64,000 nucleotides of DNA from JALZKA01 sp033856515. Its GTDB lineage: Bacteria > Actinomycetota > Thermoleophilia > Solirubrobacterales > 70-9. Of this stretch, positions 8,845 through 16,731 are shown in pieces. The stretch lies in NCBI GenBank assembly GCA_033856515.1, contig JAWVEY010000008.1, forward strand, positions 74,145 to 138,144. The letters are read 5' to 3'. Position numbers and translations under genes: made by a program. The notes beneath the pieces are model-generated. The model did not search any database and had not been told where the DNA came from. It saw only the letters and a program-made list of their open reading frames with translations. Every line of letters starts with the position of its first letter. Within the stretch, counting starts at the first letter, position 1.

Positions 8845-9521
8845 GCGCCCTTTACTTTCGCAGCCTCGAAGGCATCGGCGCGGGCGAGCGCCTCGGAGAG
8901 AGGCATCGGACCCTGCTCAGCGGCTTCCTCGACCGCGAACGGCCCGATGCGCGTGCGCCGAAGCTCCTCGCAGTAGCCGTCACCCAGATCGGCGATCAGG
9001 CTCCGGACGTAGGTGCCCGAGGAGCACTCGATCTCATACTCGGCCTCGCCGCCCTCGCGGCTCAGCTCCTCGAAGCGGTGAACGGTGACGATCCGCGGCG
9101 GCATCTCGACCTCCTCGCCGCGGCGAGCTTTCTTGTAGGCGCGCTCGCCGCCGACCTTGACCGCGGAGAAGGCGGGCGGGCGCTGGCGGATCTCGCCTGT
9201 CCGCAGCTCCACATCAGGCGGCGGGATCTTGTCCGTCCGGGTGATCTCGCCGTCACGGTCGCCCGTCGTCGAAACGGCTCCGAAGCGAGCTGTGACGCGG
9301 TACGTCTTTCGCAAGGACATGAAGCGTGCCTGCTCGCGCGTCGCCTCACGTCCGATGAGGACGATCAGGAGGCCCGTCGCAAAGGGATCGAGCGTTCCGG
9401 CGTGGCCGACGCGCTTCACTCCGTGCTCGCGGCGCACACGGGCGACGATGTCGTGAGAGGTCGGACCGGACGGCTTGTCGGCTAGCACCACGAGCCCTGT
9501 GCCCGCGAGTTCGTCAGTCAA
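8841..9521 (-). CDS. truB: tRNA pseudouridine(55) synthase
   Basis: Converts U55 of the tRNA T-loop to pseudouridine. The 226-aa protein carries the catalytic aspartate D45 in GHAGTLDPFATGLL, the KTYRVTARFG block and the RPPAFSAVKVGGERAY motif. It is short because the C-terminal PUA-like domain found in E. coli TruB is largely absent. The start overlaps the end of the DHH phosphoesterase gene by 8 nt, and the stop overlaps ribF. The neighbourhood (rbfA upstream, ribF downstream) is typical. Confidence 0.95.
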   Translation of the reverse strand: MTDELAGTGLVVLADKPSGPTSHDIVARVRREHGVKRVGHAGTLDPFATGLLIVLIGREATREQARFMSLRKTYRVTARFGAVSTTGDRDGEITRTDKIPPPDVELRTGEIRQRPPAFSAVKVGGERAYKKARRGEEVEMPPRIVTVHRFEELSREGGEAEYEIECSSGTYVRSLIADLGDGYCEELRRTRIGPFAVEEAAEQGPMPLSEALARADAFEAAKVKGA

Positions 9522-10512
9522 GCTGCTTTGCGACCTCTGCCCGGACGAACTCGATGATCTCCGGGTAGGGCATGTCGGTGCCGAAGCCCGCAGCGCGCTT
9601 GTGCCCTCCCCCGCCCTGCTCGCGGGCGATGATCGAAACGTCGACGGCGCCGTCGGAAGAGCGCAGGCTCACCTTGCGGGCGACGCGGCCGCCGTCGGGC
9701 TTGTCGCGGATGACGCCGGCGACGATCGTGCCCTCGAGGGCGCGCACGTTGTCAATGATCCCCTCGGTGAGGTGCTCGGAAGCGCCGGTCGCCTCGTAGT
9801 CGGCCTTAGATACGTAGGTGAGGGCCAAGCGGTCGGAGTCGAAGCGGTCGATGTTGTCGATCGCGCGGGCGACGAGCTTCGCCTTCTCAATTGGCACGCG
9901 CTCGTACAGGCGCCGATAGATGTCGTCGACGTTCACGCCGGCCTCGATCAACTCGGCTGCCATACGGTGCGAATCGGGGTCGGTGTTCTCGTACATGAAC
10001 TTGCCCGTGTCGGTGATGAGGCCAACGTAGAGGGCCGTCGCAATCTCCTCAGTCAGCTCGGCACCCACGACCTTCGCAAGTCGCCAGACGATCTCGGCGG
10101 TTGAGGAGGCCTCCATGTCGACGTGGTTGATGCCGCCGAACATCGTGTTGTCGTGGTGGTGGTCGAGGTTGATGATGTCGGCGCCTTCGCGCTGGAGGAA
10201 GTCGACCGGCATGCGGTCGGCGTTCCCGCAGTCGAGGAACACGAGCGTTCGGTCCTCGACGTCCGCCGGGGCCTCATGGAAGACGTCCGTGAGCGGCAGG
10301 AAGCGGTACTCGAGCGGAAGCGGGAACTCTTTGGCGTCGAGGAACATCACGGAGTCCTTGCCGAGCTGCCCGAGAATTCGATGAGTAGCGAGGAGCGACC
10401 CCAGCGCATCGCCATCAGGGCCCTCGTGCGTGGTGAGGAGGAAACGGTCCCGCTCGGCGATCGCCTCGGCGACGGCCTCGAGGTTGGTGGTCTTTTCGGC
10501 CTGAGTGCTCAT
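9514..10512 (-). CDS. nrnA: DHH/DHHA1 phosphoesterase, NrnA-like oligoribonuclease/pAp phosphatase
   Basis: A 332-aa DHH-family enzyme with manganese-binding motifs H29-E-G-P-D33-G-D35, D94 in FLDCGNADR and the D117-H-H motif, plus a C-terminal DHHA1 domain ending in GGGGHKRAAGF. The family hydrolyses nanoRNA, pAp and in some actinobacteria cyclic dinucleotides or pApA. It lies between rbfA (4-nt overlap) and truB (8-nt overlap), the usual place of NrnA in Gram-positive genomes. RNA turnover links it to RNase J and PNPase nearby. Whether the main substrate is nanoRNA, pAp or c-di-AMP cannot be read from sequence. Confidence 0.88.
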   Translation of the reverse strand: MSTQAEKTTNLEAVAEAIAERDRFLLTTHEGPDGDALGSLLATHRILGQLGKDSVMFLDAKEFPLPLEYRFLPLTDVFHEAPADVEDRTLVFLDCGNADRMPVDFLQREGADIINLDHHHDNTMFGGINHVDMEASSTAEIVWRLAKVVGAELTEEIATALYVGLITDTGKFMYENTDPDSHRMAAELIEAGVNVDDIYRRLYERVPIEKAKLVARAIDNIDRFDSDRLALTYVSKADYEATGASEHLTEGIIDNVRALEGTIVAGVIRDKPDGGRVARKVSLRSSDGAVDVSIIAREQGGGGHKRAAGFGTDMPYPEIIEFVRAEVAKQLD

Positions 10513-10841
10513 TCGTCGAGCAGCCTCTGGAGTCGCTCGGTCCGCTCCGGCGTGTCGTCGTAATGGAAGGTCAAGGTCGGCGTGCGCTTCATGTGCGTCT
10601 GCGACGCGATCGCGGACTGCAGCACGCCATGCGCGGACGCGAGCGCCTTGAGCGTCGATTCCTTCTCGTCATCCGATCCGAGCACGGAAACGAACACTCT
10701 CGCGGAGCGCAAGTCAGGGCTGGTCTCGACGGCGGTAATGGTCACGAATCCGATCCTCGGATCCTCGAGCTCAGTTGAGATCGACTCCCCAAGCACCTCG
10801 CGAATCACGCCGTTGACACGTCTCATCCGGTCCGTGGCCAT
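10509..10841 (-). CDS. rbfA: 30S ribosome-binding factor A
   Basis: Assists late 16S rRNA maturation of the 30S subunit. The 110-aa KH-like protein begins MATDRMRRVNGVIREVLGE at the ATG at 10841; the open frame extends upstream, but that part is unlike the family. The signature DPRIGFVTITAVETSPDLRSARVFVSVLG and the C-terminal LTFHYDDTPER block fit RbfA. It is 35 nt after the DUF503 gene and overlaps the DHH gene by 4 nt. Confidence 0.95.
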   Translation of the reverse strand: MATDRMRRVNGVIREVLGESISTELEDPRIGFVTITAVETSPDLRSARVFVSVLGSDDEKESTLKALASAHGVLQSAIASQTHMKRTPTLTFHYDDTPERTERLQRLLDE

Positions 10842-10876
10842 GGCCGATTGAGCATATAGAGAGGGCGGGTGGCGGC

Positions 10877-11176
10877 TTAGCCGCGGATGTCCTCGAGGCT
10901 TCTCAGATCCCGGTCGAATTGGCAGCCGTCCGGGCATCGGGATTCGATGAAGCGGCAGACCTCGTCGGCGCGGTCGCCCACGGAGGCCTCGCCGACCAGG
11001 GCGACCACGAGCGTTGAGCGCTGCCAGGTGTCGTGGCCATCGGTCTCGGCAACCGCAACTCCAAAGCGGCCACGGAGCTGCTCCTTGAGGGACTTCAGGT
11101 GCTTGCGCTTGCCCTTGAGGTCGTGCGACTCACCGAAGTGGAGCCGAGCCTCGACGATGCAGACGAACGGGCGCAC
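10877..11176 (-). CDS. DUF503 family protein (YlxP-like)
   Basis: A 99-aa protein of the DUF503/YlxP family, beginning MRPFVCIVEARLHFGESHDLKGKR and containing the conserved LKSLKEQLRGRFGVAVAE and WQRSTLVVALVG blocks. It sits 12 nt after infB and just before rbfA, the same slot as ylxP in Bacillus. The family's role is not well established; a link to ribosome assembly is suggested only by location. The C-terminus carries two extra cysteines (SRCPDGCQFD) that I cannot interpret. Confidence 0.85.
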   Translation of the reverse strand: MRPFVCIVEARLHFGESHDLKGKRKHLKSLKEQLRGRFGVAVAETDGHDTWQRSTLVVALVGEASVGDRADEVCRFIESRCPDGCQFDRDLRSLEDIRG

Positions 11177-11188
11177 CGCTCGCCGGGC

Positions 11189-13456
11189 CTACGAGTCGAG
11201 CGTCTGCTCGACCTGGCGGGTGGAGAAGACCTCGAGGATGTCGCCGACCTTGACGTCGGCGAACCCTGCGAGAACGATGCCGCACTCCTGGCCCTCGGGC
11301 ACCTCATCGACGTCGTCCTGGAAGCGGCGGAGCGATCCGATCCGGCCGGTCCAGGCGACGGTGCCGTCGCGGATAAGGCGGACGTCTGCGCCGCGGCGGA
11401 CGATGCCATCAGTCACCTCACAGCCGGCGATCATGCCGACCTTCGACGCGCGGAACGTCTGCTTGACCTCGGCCTGGCCGAGGATGTCCTCGACCTCGAC
11501 GGAATCGAGCATGCCCTCCATCGCTGCGCGGAGCTCCTCGGTCACCTTGTAGATGACGGAGTACGAGCGGATCTCGACGCCCTCGGACTCCGCTGCGCGG
11601 CGGGCGTCGGCAAGGGGACGGACGTTGAAGCCAATGATGATCGCGTCGGAGGCCGAGGCGAGCATCACGTCGGACTCGTTGATGCCGCCGGCGGCGGCGC
11701 GGATGACGTTGATGCGCACCTGCTCCTGGGGGACCTTCGCGAGCTCATCCATCAGCGCCTCGAGCGAGCCGGACACGTCGGCCTTGAGGACGATGTTGAG
11801 CTCCTTGATGACGCCTTCCTGCGCCTTGGCGAAGACCTCGTCGAGCGTGAGCTTGCGGGTGCCGCGGCGGGCGATCGCCTCGGTCTTCAGGCGGTGAGCG
11901 CGCTCGCCGGCGAGCTGGCGGGCGCGACGGTCGTTCTCGACAACCTCGACCCTCTCCCCCGCCTCGCAGACGCCATCGAATCCGAGAACCTCGACTGGGT
12001 CGCCGGGACCCGCCGTTTGGACCCGCTCGCCCGTATGGCTGTTCATCGCGCGAACCTTGCCCCACTGGGCGCCTGCCACAACCGAGTCGCCGATGTTGAG
12101 AGTGCCGCGTTGGATAAGGACCGTCACTACGGGCCCACGACCCGGGTCGAGATGTGACTCGATAACCGAACCCGACGCATCGGCGTCCGGGTTGGCGCGA
12201 AGCTCCTCGACCTCGGCGACCAGAAGGATGCTCTCGAGCAGCTCGTCGAGCCCCGTCTTCGTCTTGGCGGAGACGTTGTTGAAGATGGTGTCGCCACCCC
12301 AGTCCTCGGGTTGAAGGTCCAGGTTCGCAAGCTCACCCTTGACCTTGTCGATGTTGGCCGCGTCGAGGTCGATCTTGTTGACCGCAACGATGATCGGCAC
12401 GTCGGCGGCGCGAGCGTGGTCAATTGCTTCGACCGTCTGCGGCATCACGCCGTCATCGGCCGCGACGACCACGACCACGATGTCGGTCACGTCGGCGCCG
12501 CGTGCGCGCATCGCGGTGAAGGCCGCGTGGCCAGGCGTGTCGATGAAGCTGATTGTCTTTTCGCCCTGGTGCACCTGATACGCGCCGATGTGCTGGGTGA
12601 TGCCTCCGGCCTCGCCGGCGACAACCTCGGTCTCGCGGATCGCGTCCAGAAGTGAAGTCTTTCCGTGGTCGACGTGGCCCATGATCGTCACGACCGGCGG
12701 ACGCTCCTTGAGGTCTGTGTCCTCGTCCTCGAAGAGGATCTCCTCGGCCTCCTCCTCGGCCGCACTGACCATGTCGACCTTGCGGTCGAGGGCCTCGGCG
12801 ACGACGATCACCGTCTCGTCGGGCAGCGTCTGCGTAAGCGTCGCCATCTCGCCCATCGTCATCAGCGTCTTGATGACCTCAGCGCTCGAGAGTCCGAGCG
12901 TCTCGGCGACCTCCTTGACGGTCGCGCCCGAAGGGATCTTGATGACGGGAATCTCGGTCTCAACCGGTGCCGTAACGGGCGGCTCTTCGAGCAGCGGGCG
13001 ACGGCGGCGACCACCTCGGCGGCGCGGTGGGCGCTGCGGGGGCGGTGGGCCCATCGAATCGCGGCGCGAAGCCTGCGAATCAATGACTACACGGCGGCGC
13101 TTGCCGCCTGCCGCGCCGGATGCGGTGGACGCGGCGCCGTCGCCGACCGGGCGGACGGGGCGCACGGGCTTGGCATTCTCGGCCGCGGCGGCGGGCTTCT
13201 TTTCGGCGACTGTGGGGACAGGCACCTCGTCGGCGGTGGGCTCATCTGCCTCGGTGGCGCCGGAGCCAGTCCCCGCGCCCGGTGCTTCAGTCTCGGCGGC
13301 GGGCGATGCGCCGTCGAGCGCCTTGGCTGCGACGTCTTCCTCGACGCTGGAGGCAGCGACCTTCACCTCGATCCCGGCGGCCTGAAGCTTCGCGAGGACC
13401 TCCTTCGAGGTGAGCCCGCGCTCCTTGGCGATCTCGTGGACCCGCTTCTTGGCCAT
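11189..13456 (-). CDS. infB: Translation initiation factor IF-2
   Basis: GTPase that delivers fMet-tRNA to the 30S subunit. The 755-aa protein has an N-terminal IF2N helix (MAKKRVHEIAKERGL), a disordered Pro/Ala/Arg region to about residue 160, a second IF2N domain near 170-235, the G domain with GHVDHGKT at 260-267, DTPGH and NKID motifs, then domains II to IV. The ATG shares one base with the nusA stop (TGATG at 13458-13454). Residues about 61-83 are encoded by a 70-bp sequence nearly identical to one in the nusA tail. No ylxR or ylxQ separates nusA and infB. Confidence 0.97.
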   Translation of the reverse strand: MAKKRVHEIAKERGLTSKEVLAKLQAAGIEVKVAASSVEEDVAAKALDGASPAAETEAPGAGTGSGATEADEPTADEVPVPTVAEKKPAAAAENAKPVRPVRPVGDGAASTASGAAGGKRRRVVIDSQASRRDSMGPPPPQRPPRRRGGRRRRPLLEEPPVTAPVETEIPVIKIPSGATVKEVAETLGLSSAEVIKTLMTMGEMATLTQTLPDETVIVVAEALDRKVDMVSAAEEEAEEILFEDEDTDLKERPPVVTIMGHVDHGKTSLLDAIRETEVVAGEAGGITQHIGAYQVHQGEKTISFIDTPGHAAFTAMRARGADVTDIVVVVVAADDGVMPQTVEAIDHARAADVPIIVAVNKIDLDAANIDKVKGELANLDLQPEDWGGDTIFNNVSAKTKTGLDELLESILLVAEVEELRANPDADASGSVIESHLDPGRGPVVTVLIQRGTLNIGDSVVAGAQWGKVRAMNSHTGERVQTAGPGDPVEVLGFDGVCEAGERVEVVENDRRARQLAGERAHRLKTEAIARRGTRKLTLDEVFAKAQEGVIKELNIVLKADVSGSLEALMDELAKVPQEQVRINVIRAAAGGINESDVMLASASDAIIIGFNVRPLADARRAAESEGVEIRSYSVIYKVTEELRAAMEGMLDSVEVEDILGQAEVKQTFRASKVGMIAGCEVTDGIVRRGADVRLIRDGTVAWTGRIGSLRRFQDDVDEVPEGQECGIVLAGFADVKVGDILEVFSTRQVEQTLDS
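13207..13276. repeat. 70-bp direct repeat copy A (infB), pair with 13608-13677
   Basis: By eye, 63 of 70 positions match the copy at 13608-13677 in nusA, same orientation and same reading frame, 401 bp apart. Both encode a G-T-G-S-x-A-x-E-A-D-E-P-x2-D-E-V-P-V-P-T-V segment. It lies in the disordered N-terminal linker of IF-2. Confidence 0.9.
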
Positions 13457-15336
13457 CAGCTAGGCGGGTTCTCCTCGGACTCTTCGTCAGCGGCAGGCTC
13501 TTGCTCAGCAGCTTCCTCCACTGCTTCCTCGGTGCCGGGGGCCTCAGCGATCTGGGCTTCGTCGGCCTCGGGATCGTCCTCGACCTCTTCGGCGGGGGAC
13601 ACAGCGTCGACTGTGGGGACAGGCACCTCGTCTCCGGCAGGCTCATCTGCCTCGGCAGCGTCGGAGCCAGTCCCCGCACTCGGCTCTTCCTCGGCAGCCT
13701 CGTCGACCGCTTCCTCGGAACCGGGCGCTTCTGCGATCTCCGCTTCCTCCGCTGCAGGCTCGGCCTCCTCGACGACTTCCTCGCCCTCGGGCTCGTCGTC
13801 AGCAGCTTCCTCCTCGGCGGCAGGCTCAGGCTCTTCAGCGGGCTCTACCTCCTCGGCGGGGGGCTCGACCTCGCCGGCCAGCGGTGTCTCTTCAGCCGGG
13901 GCGGCCTCGTCTTCACGCGCCTCGGCGCCGTCGGCCTGGCCCTCGTCGACTTCGGTGTCGTCGCTGAAGGCCGCCTCTGCCTTGGCCACGATCTCGGCGA
14001 TCTGGGCTTCGTCGCCCTCCGGGTCGGCCAGGATCCCGATTTCGTCGTCGGAGAGGGCCTCGAGCACGGCGACCTTGTTGGTGCCGAAGCGGGTGAGGGA
14101 CTGATGTTGCGGCAGGCCGCAGTACCGCGAGCCCGCGAGCGACGCGTTGGGGCAGCGACGACCGGTCGAGGTGATCGCGCCGCAGCGGCCGTCGTCGGCC
14201 TCTCCTTCGCCCTCGATGTCGCCGGCGTCCTCCTGCGAGAAGTCGGTCTCGGACTTGATGTCGACCTTCCAGCCGGTCAGCTTTGCGGCGAGGCGAGCGT
14301 TCTGACCCTCGCGGCCGATCGCGAGCGAGAGCTGATCGTCGGGGACGATGACGGTCGCCTCCTTCGTCTCGTCATCGACGATGACCTCGCGGACGCGGGC
14401 GGGTGAAAGCGCCTTGGCGACGAACCGGGCGGGCTCGTCGTTGTGGGGAATGATGTCGATCTTCTCGCCGCGGAGCTCGGAAACGACCATGCGGACTCGC
14501 GAGCCTCGCGGCCCGACGCAGGCACCGACCGGGTCGACGCCGTCGGCATGGGAGATGACCGCGATCTTTGAGCGGAAGCCCGGCTCGCGGGCGACGCCGA
14601 CGATCTCGACGAGGTCGTCGGCGATCTCGGGCACCTCGAGCTCAAAGAGCTCCTTGATCAGCTCGGGACTGCGGCGCGAGACGACGATCGATGGCCCCTT
14701 GCCCTCGGCCGAGACGTCCGTGATGACCGCCTTGACGCGCATGCCGTGGTCGTAGCGCTCGTTCCAGACCTGCTCCGAGCGGGGGAGCAGCGCCTCGACG
14801 CGCTCGCGAAGCTGCACGAGCGTGTACCGGTTGTCGGACTGCTGGATGATCCCGGTGACCAGCTCGCCGACCCGGTCCTGGTACTCGTCGAACATGATCT
14901 GGCGCTCGGCTTCGCGGACGCGTTGAAGCATCACCTGCTTGAAGGTCTGCGCGGCGATACGCCCGAGGTCGTCGGCGAAGTCGGCCGGCGTCACGTCGCG
15001 GGTCTGAATCTGGTCCTCATAAGGCGCCAGCAGTTCAGGATCGAGCTCGGGCTCTTCGGGCTCGCGCATCTCGCCCGTCTCGGGATCGATGGTCGGCTCC
15101 TGCTGCTCCGCGACCTGGGCGAGGAGCTTCTCCTCCAGCTCTGGCGGCAGGATCAGCTCGAAGACCTTGAAGTCAGCCGTCTCGTGGTCGATCTCGGCAC
15201 GCGCATAGCGGGCGGAATCAGGCTTCTTGCGGTAAGCGGAGAGGAGGGCATCCTCGAGTGCCGACATGAGGATGTCGGACTCGATGCCCTTCTCGTCGGC
15301 CAGTTCCTTGATCGCGTCGATCACTTCCCGGCTCAC
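13456..15336 (-). CDS. nusA: Transcription termination/antitermination factor NusA with zinc-knuckle and acidic tail
   Basis: RNA polymerase-associated factor for pausing, termination and antitermination. The 626-aa protein has the NusA N-terminal domain (1-150), an S1 domain (about 155-222), KH1 with GACVGPRGSR (271-280) and KH2 with AIGREGQNARLAAKLTG (339-355). Typical actinobacterial NusA ends soon after KH2. Here residues 385-411 form a candidate zinc knuckle (C385, C395, C406, H411; pattern C-G-A-x-T-x2-G-x2-C-x-N ... Y-C-x4-H), then about 165 residues very rich in Glu/Ala/Asp. The stop overlaps the infB start by one base, and the start overlaps rimP by 4 nt. The core assignment is certain; the tail function is unknown. 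Confidence 0.96.
   Translation of the reverse strand: MSREVIDAIKELADEKGIESDILMSALEDALLSAYRKKPDSARYARAEIDHETADFKVFELILPPELEEKLLAQVAEQQEPTIDPETGEMREPEEPELDPELLAPYEDQIQTRDVTPADFADDLGRIAAQTFKQVMLQRVREAERQIMFDEYQDRVGELVTGIIQQSDNRYTLVQLRERVEALLPRSEQVWNERYDHGMRVKAVITDVSAEGKGPSIVVSRRSPELIKELFELEVPEIADDLVEIVGVAREPGFRSKIAVISHADGVDPVGACVGPRGSRVRMVVSELRGEKIDIIPHNDEPARFVAKALSPARVREVIVDDETKEATVIVPDDQLSLAIGREGQNARLAAKLTGWKVDIKSETDFSQEDAGDIEGEGEADDGRCGAITSTGRRCPNASLAGSRYCGLPQHQSLTRFGTNKVAVLEALSDDEIGILADPEGDEAQIAEIVAKAEAAFSDDTEVDEGQADGAEAREDEAAPAEETPLAGEVEPPAEEVEPAEEPEPAAEEEAADDEPEGEEVVEEAEPAAEEAEIAEAPGSEEAVDEAAEEEPSAGTGSDAAEADEPAGDEVPVPTVDAVSPAEEVEDDPEADEAQIAEAPGTEEAVEEAAEQEPAADEESEENPPS
13608..13677. repeat. 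70-bp direct repeat copy B (nusA), pair with 13207-13276
   Basis: Partner of the infB copy, in the acidic C-terminal tail of NusA. The same tail also contains a second, shorter internal repeat at protein level (EAQIAEAPGTEEAVEEAAE versus EAEIAEAPGSEEAVDEAAE). Recombination between the 70-bp copies would fuse nusA to infB in frame. Confidence 0.9.
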
Positions 15337-15782
15337 GACTCACCTCCAAATCCAAATTCGCCTATTAAGTTGGACCGCTCGACGCCGTCGAGCGGGATGC
15401 GTACGAGCGTCCCCCCAGTCGCCGCGACGGTGACGGTCTCGTCATCCGCGTCGGCCAGCGTGCCCTTGAAGTTGCGCTGCCCTTCGATCGCGTCGTGCGT
15501 CTTCACGCGAACCTTGCGACCCAGGAAGCGCCTGAAGTGCTCCGGCTTGGTCAGCGGCCGGTCCTCGCCTGGCGATGAGACCTCGAGCGAGTAGTTCTCG
15601 TTGAGGTCGCGAAGCTGATTGGTTACCGCCTCACAAAGGGCCAGATCGACGCCTCCGGGCCGGTCGATGAAGACGCGAATGGTGCCGGCGGACGGCCGCT
15701 CGAGCGCAATGAGCTCGACATCCGGGTCGAACTCCCGGATGCGCTCCTCAATCGTCTTGCTCAGCTTGTCTTGCGTACCCAT
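15333..15782 (-). CDS. rimP: Ribosome maturation factor RimP
   Basis: Needed for 30S subunit maturation. The 149-aa protein has the RimP N-terminal alpha/beta domain with VFIDRPGGVDLALCEAVT, the central NYSLEVSSPGEDRPL signature and a C-terminal SH3-like domain. It overlaps nusA by 4 nt and heads the rimP-nusA-infB group. A strong intrinsic terminator lies 47-75 nt upstream of its start (15829-15857), between a possible -10 box and the gene. Confidence 0.95.
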   Translation of the reverse strand: MGTQDKLSKTIEERIREFDPDVELIALERPSAGTIRVFIDRPGGVDLALCEAVTNQLRDLNENYSLEVSSPGEDRPLTKPEHFRRFLGRKVRVKTHDAIEGQRNFKGTLADADDETVTVAATGGTLVRIPLDGVERSNLIGEFGFGGES

Positions 15783-15828
15783 CTATCTCTCTCGTCGGTT
15801 TTCGGCCTCTCCGCTACCCGGTTCAGGC

Positions 15829-15857
15829 CAAAAAATAAGGTGGGCCCGGGCCCACCT
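15829..15857 (-). terminator. Intrinsic terminator between dtd and rimP
   Basis: A 20-bp perfect palindrome (15838-15857, AGGTGGGCCCGGGCCCACCT) is followed on the minus strand by UUAUUUUUU. It terminates transcription coming from dtd, or acts as an attenuator in the rimP leader if the promoter lies upstream of it. Confidence 0.88.
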
Positions 15858-15889
15858 CGACAGGGTTCGGGTACGTAAGAGGTGAAACG

Positions 15890-15895
15890 AGTATA
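15890..15895 (-). promoter_or_regulatory. Possible -10 box (TATACT) for rimP-nusA-infB
   Basis: TATACT on the minus strand lies between the dtd stop and the terminator palindrome. A weak -35 (CTGTTG) stands 16 nt upstream. If it is used, the strong terminator lies inside the transcript leader. Confidence 0.3.
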
Positions 15896-15936
15896 GCCGC
15901 GCTCAGCCAGGCAACAGGCCTGATTTCCAGCCGGGA

Positions 15937-16353
15937 TTACGCCTCCAGAAGGAGCGTCACGGGGCCGTCGTTTGTGAGTTCCACAGCCATCATCGCGCCG
16001 AAGACGCCGCCCTTGGCGCCGAGGCGCTCGCGGAAGCGCTCGTAGAGGGGCTCGGCCTCTTCGGGCCGCGCGGCGCCCATGTAACTGGGGCGGTTGCCCT
16101 TCCGGGTGTCGGCCATCAGCGTGAACTGGCTGACGCAAAGGACCTCTCGCTCACCCAGCGGCTCGTTCATCCGCCCGTCGGCGTCCTCGAAGATCCGCAG
16201 CGCGCGGACTTTGTCCGCCAAACGATCTGTCTGGTCCGGCCCATCGCCGACGCCGACTCCCAGAAGAACCAGGAGACCCGAGCCGATTGCCGAGACCTCA
16301 TCGTCCTCGACAAGGACGCGCGCGCTTGATACGCGCTGGACGAGCGCCTTCAC
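15937..16353 (-). CDS. dtd: D-aminoacyl-tRNA deacylase
   Basis: Hydrolyses D-amino acids mischarged on tRNA. The 138-aa protein has the catalytic SQFTL motif at 75-79 and the cross-subunit NDGPVT motif at 128-133, which contains the cis Gly-Pro. It opens MKALVQRVSSARVLV, as is usual for the family. It lies 12 nt after the TPR gene and ends before a strong terminator, so it is probably the last gene of the preceding transcript. Confidence 0.96.
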   Translation of the reverse strand: MKALVQRVSSARVLVEDDEVSAIGSGLLVLLGVGVGDGPDQTDRLADKVRALRIFEDADGRMNEPLGEREVLCVSQFTLMADTRKGNRPSYMGAARPEEAEPLYERFRERLGAKGGVFGAMMAVELTNDGPVTLLLEA

Positions 16354-16365
16354 GCGACCGGGGAA

Positions 16366-16731
16366 CTACGCCGCGCGCCGCGCGCGGTCGCGGTAAAGGC
16401 GGTAGTCGGTGCGGTGCGGCTGCAGATTCGAGGCGAGCGCGAGGTGATGGCGCGCGCGCTTCGTCTCACCGGTCATCGTGAGGGCGCGGCCGAGGCAGAA
16501 GTGGGCGTAGTCGTTGACCGGCGCAGCTTCGACCACCGCCTCGAACTCGGTCGCGGCCTCGGAAAACTGGCGGTTGCGGAAGTACGCGCGGCCAAGCGCT
16601 TCGCGCACCGAGGTCTTTTCTGGCGCCCGGCGGGCGGCCTCGGCCAGCGGCTCTGCTGCCTCGGCGAACGAGCCGTCCTCGAGCAGCTCCATCCCCTTGC
16701 GATACAGCGTGTACGTGGAGTCAGTCGTCAC
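16366..16731 (-). CDS. Small tetratricopeptide-repeat protein
   Basis: A 121-aa soluble protein of about three TPR units (for example GSFAEAAEPLAEAARRAPEKT, QFSEAATEFEAVVEAAP and MTGETKRARHHLALASNLQP). The longer open frame upstream is out of frame with coaBC and unlike any protein, so I start at GTG 16731 (VTTDSTYTLYRKGMELLED), which overlaps the end of coaBC by 11 nt. TPR proteins act as scaffolds; the partner here is unknown. Coupling to coaBC and dtd suggests a housekeeping role, but nothing more specific is visible. Confidence 0.8.
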   Translation of the reverse strand: MTTDSTYTLYRKGMELLEDGSFAEAAEPLAEAARRAPEKTSVREALGRAYFRNRQFSEAATEFEAVVEAAPVNDYAHFCLGRALTMTGETKRARHHLALASNLQPHRTDYRLYRDRARRAA

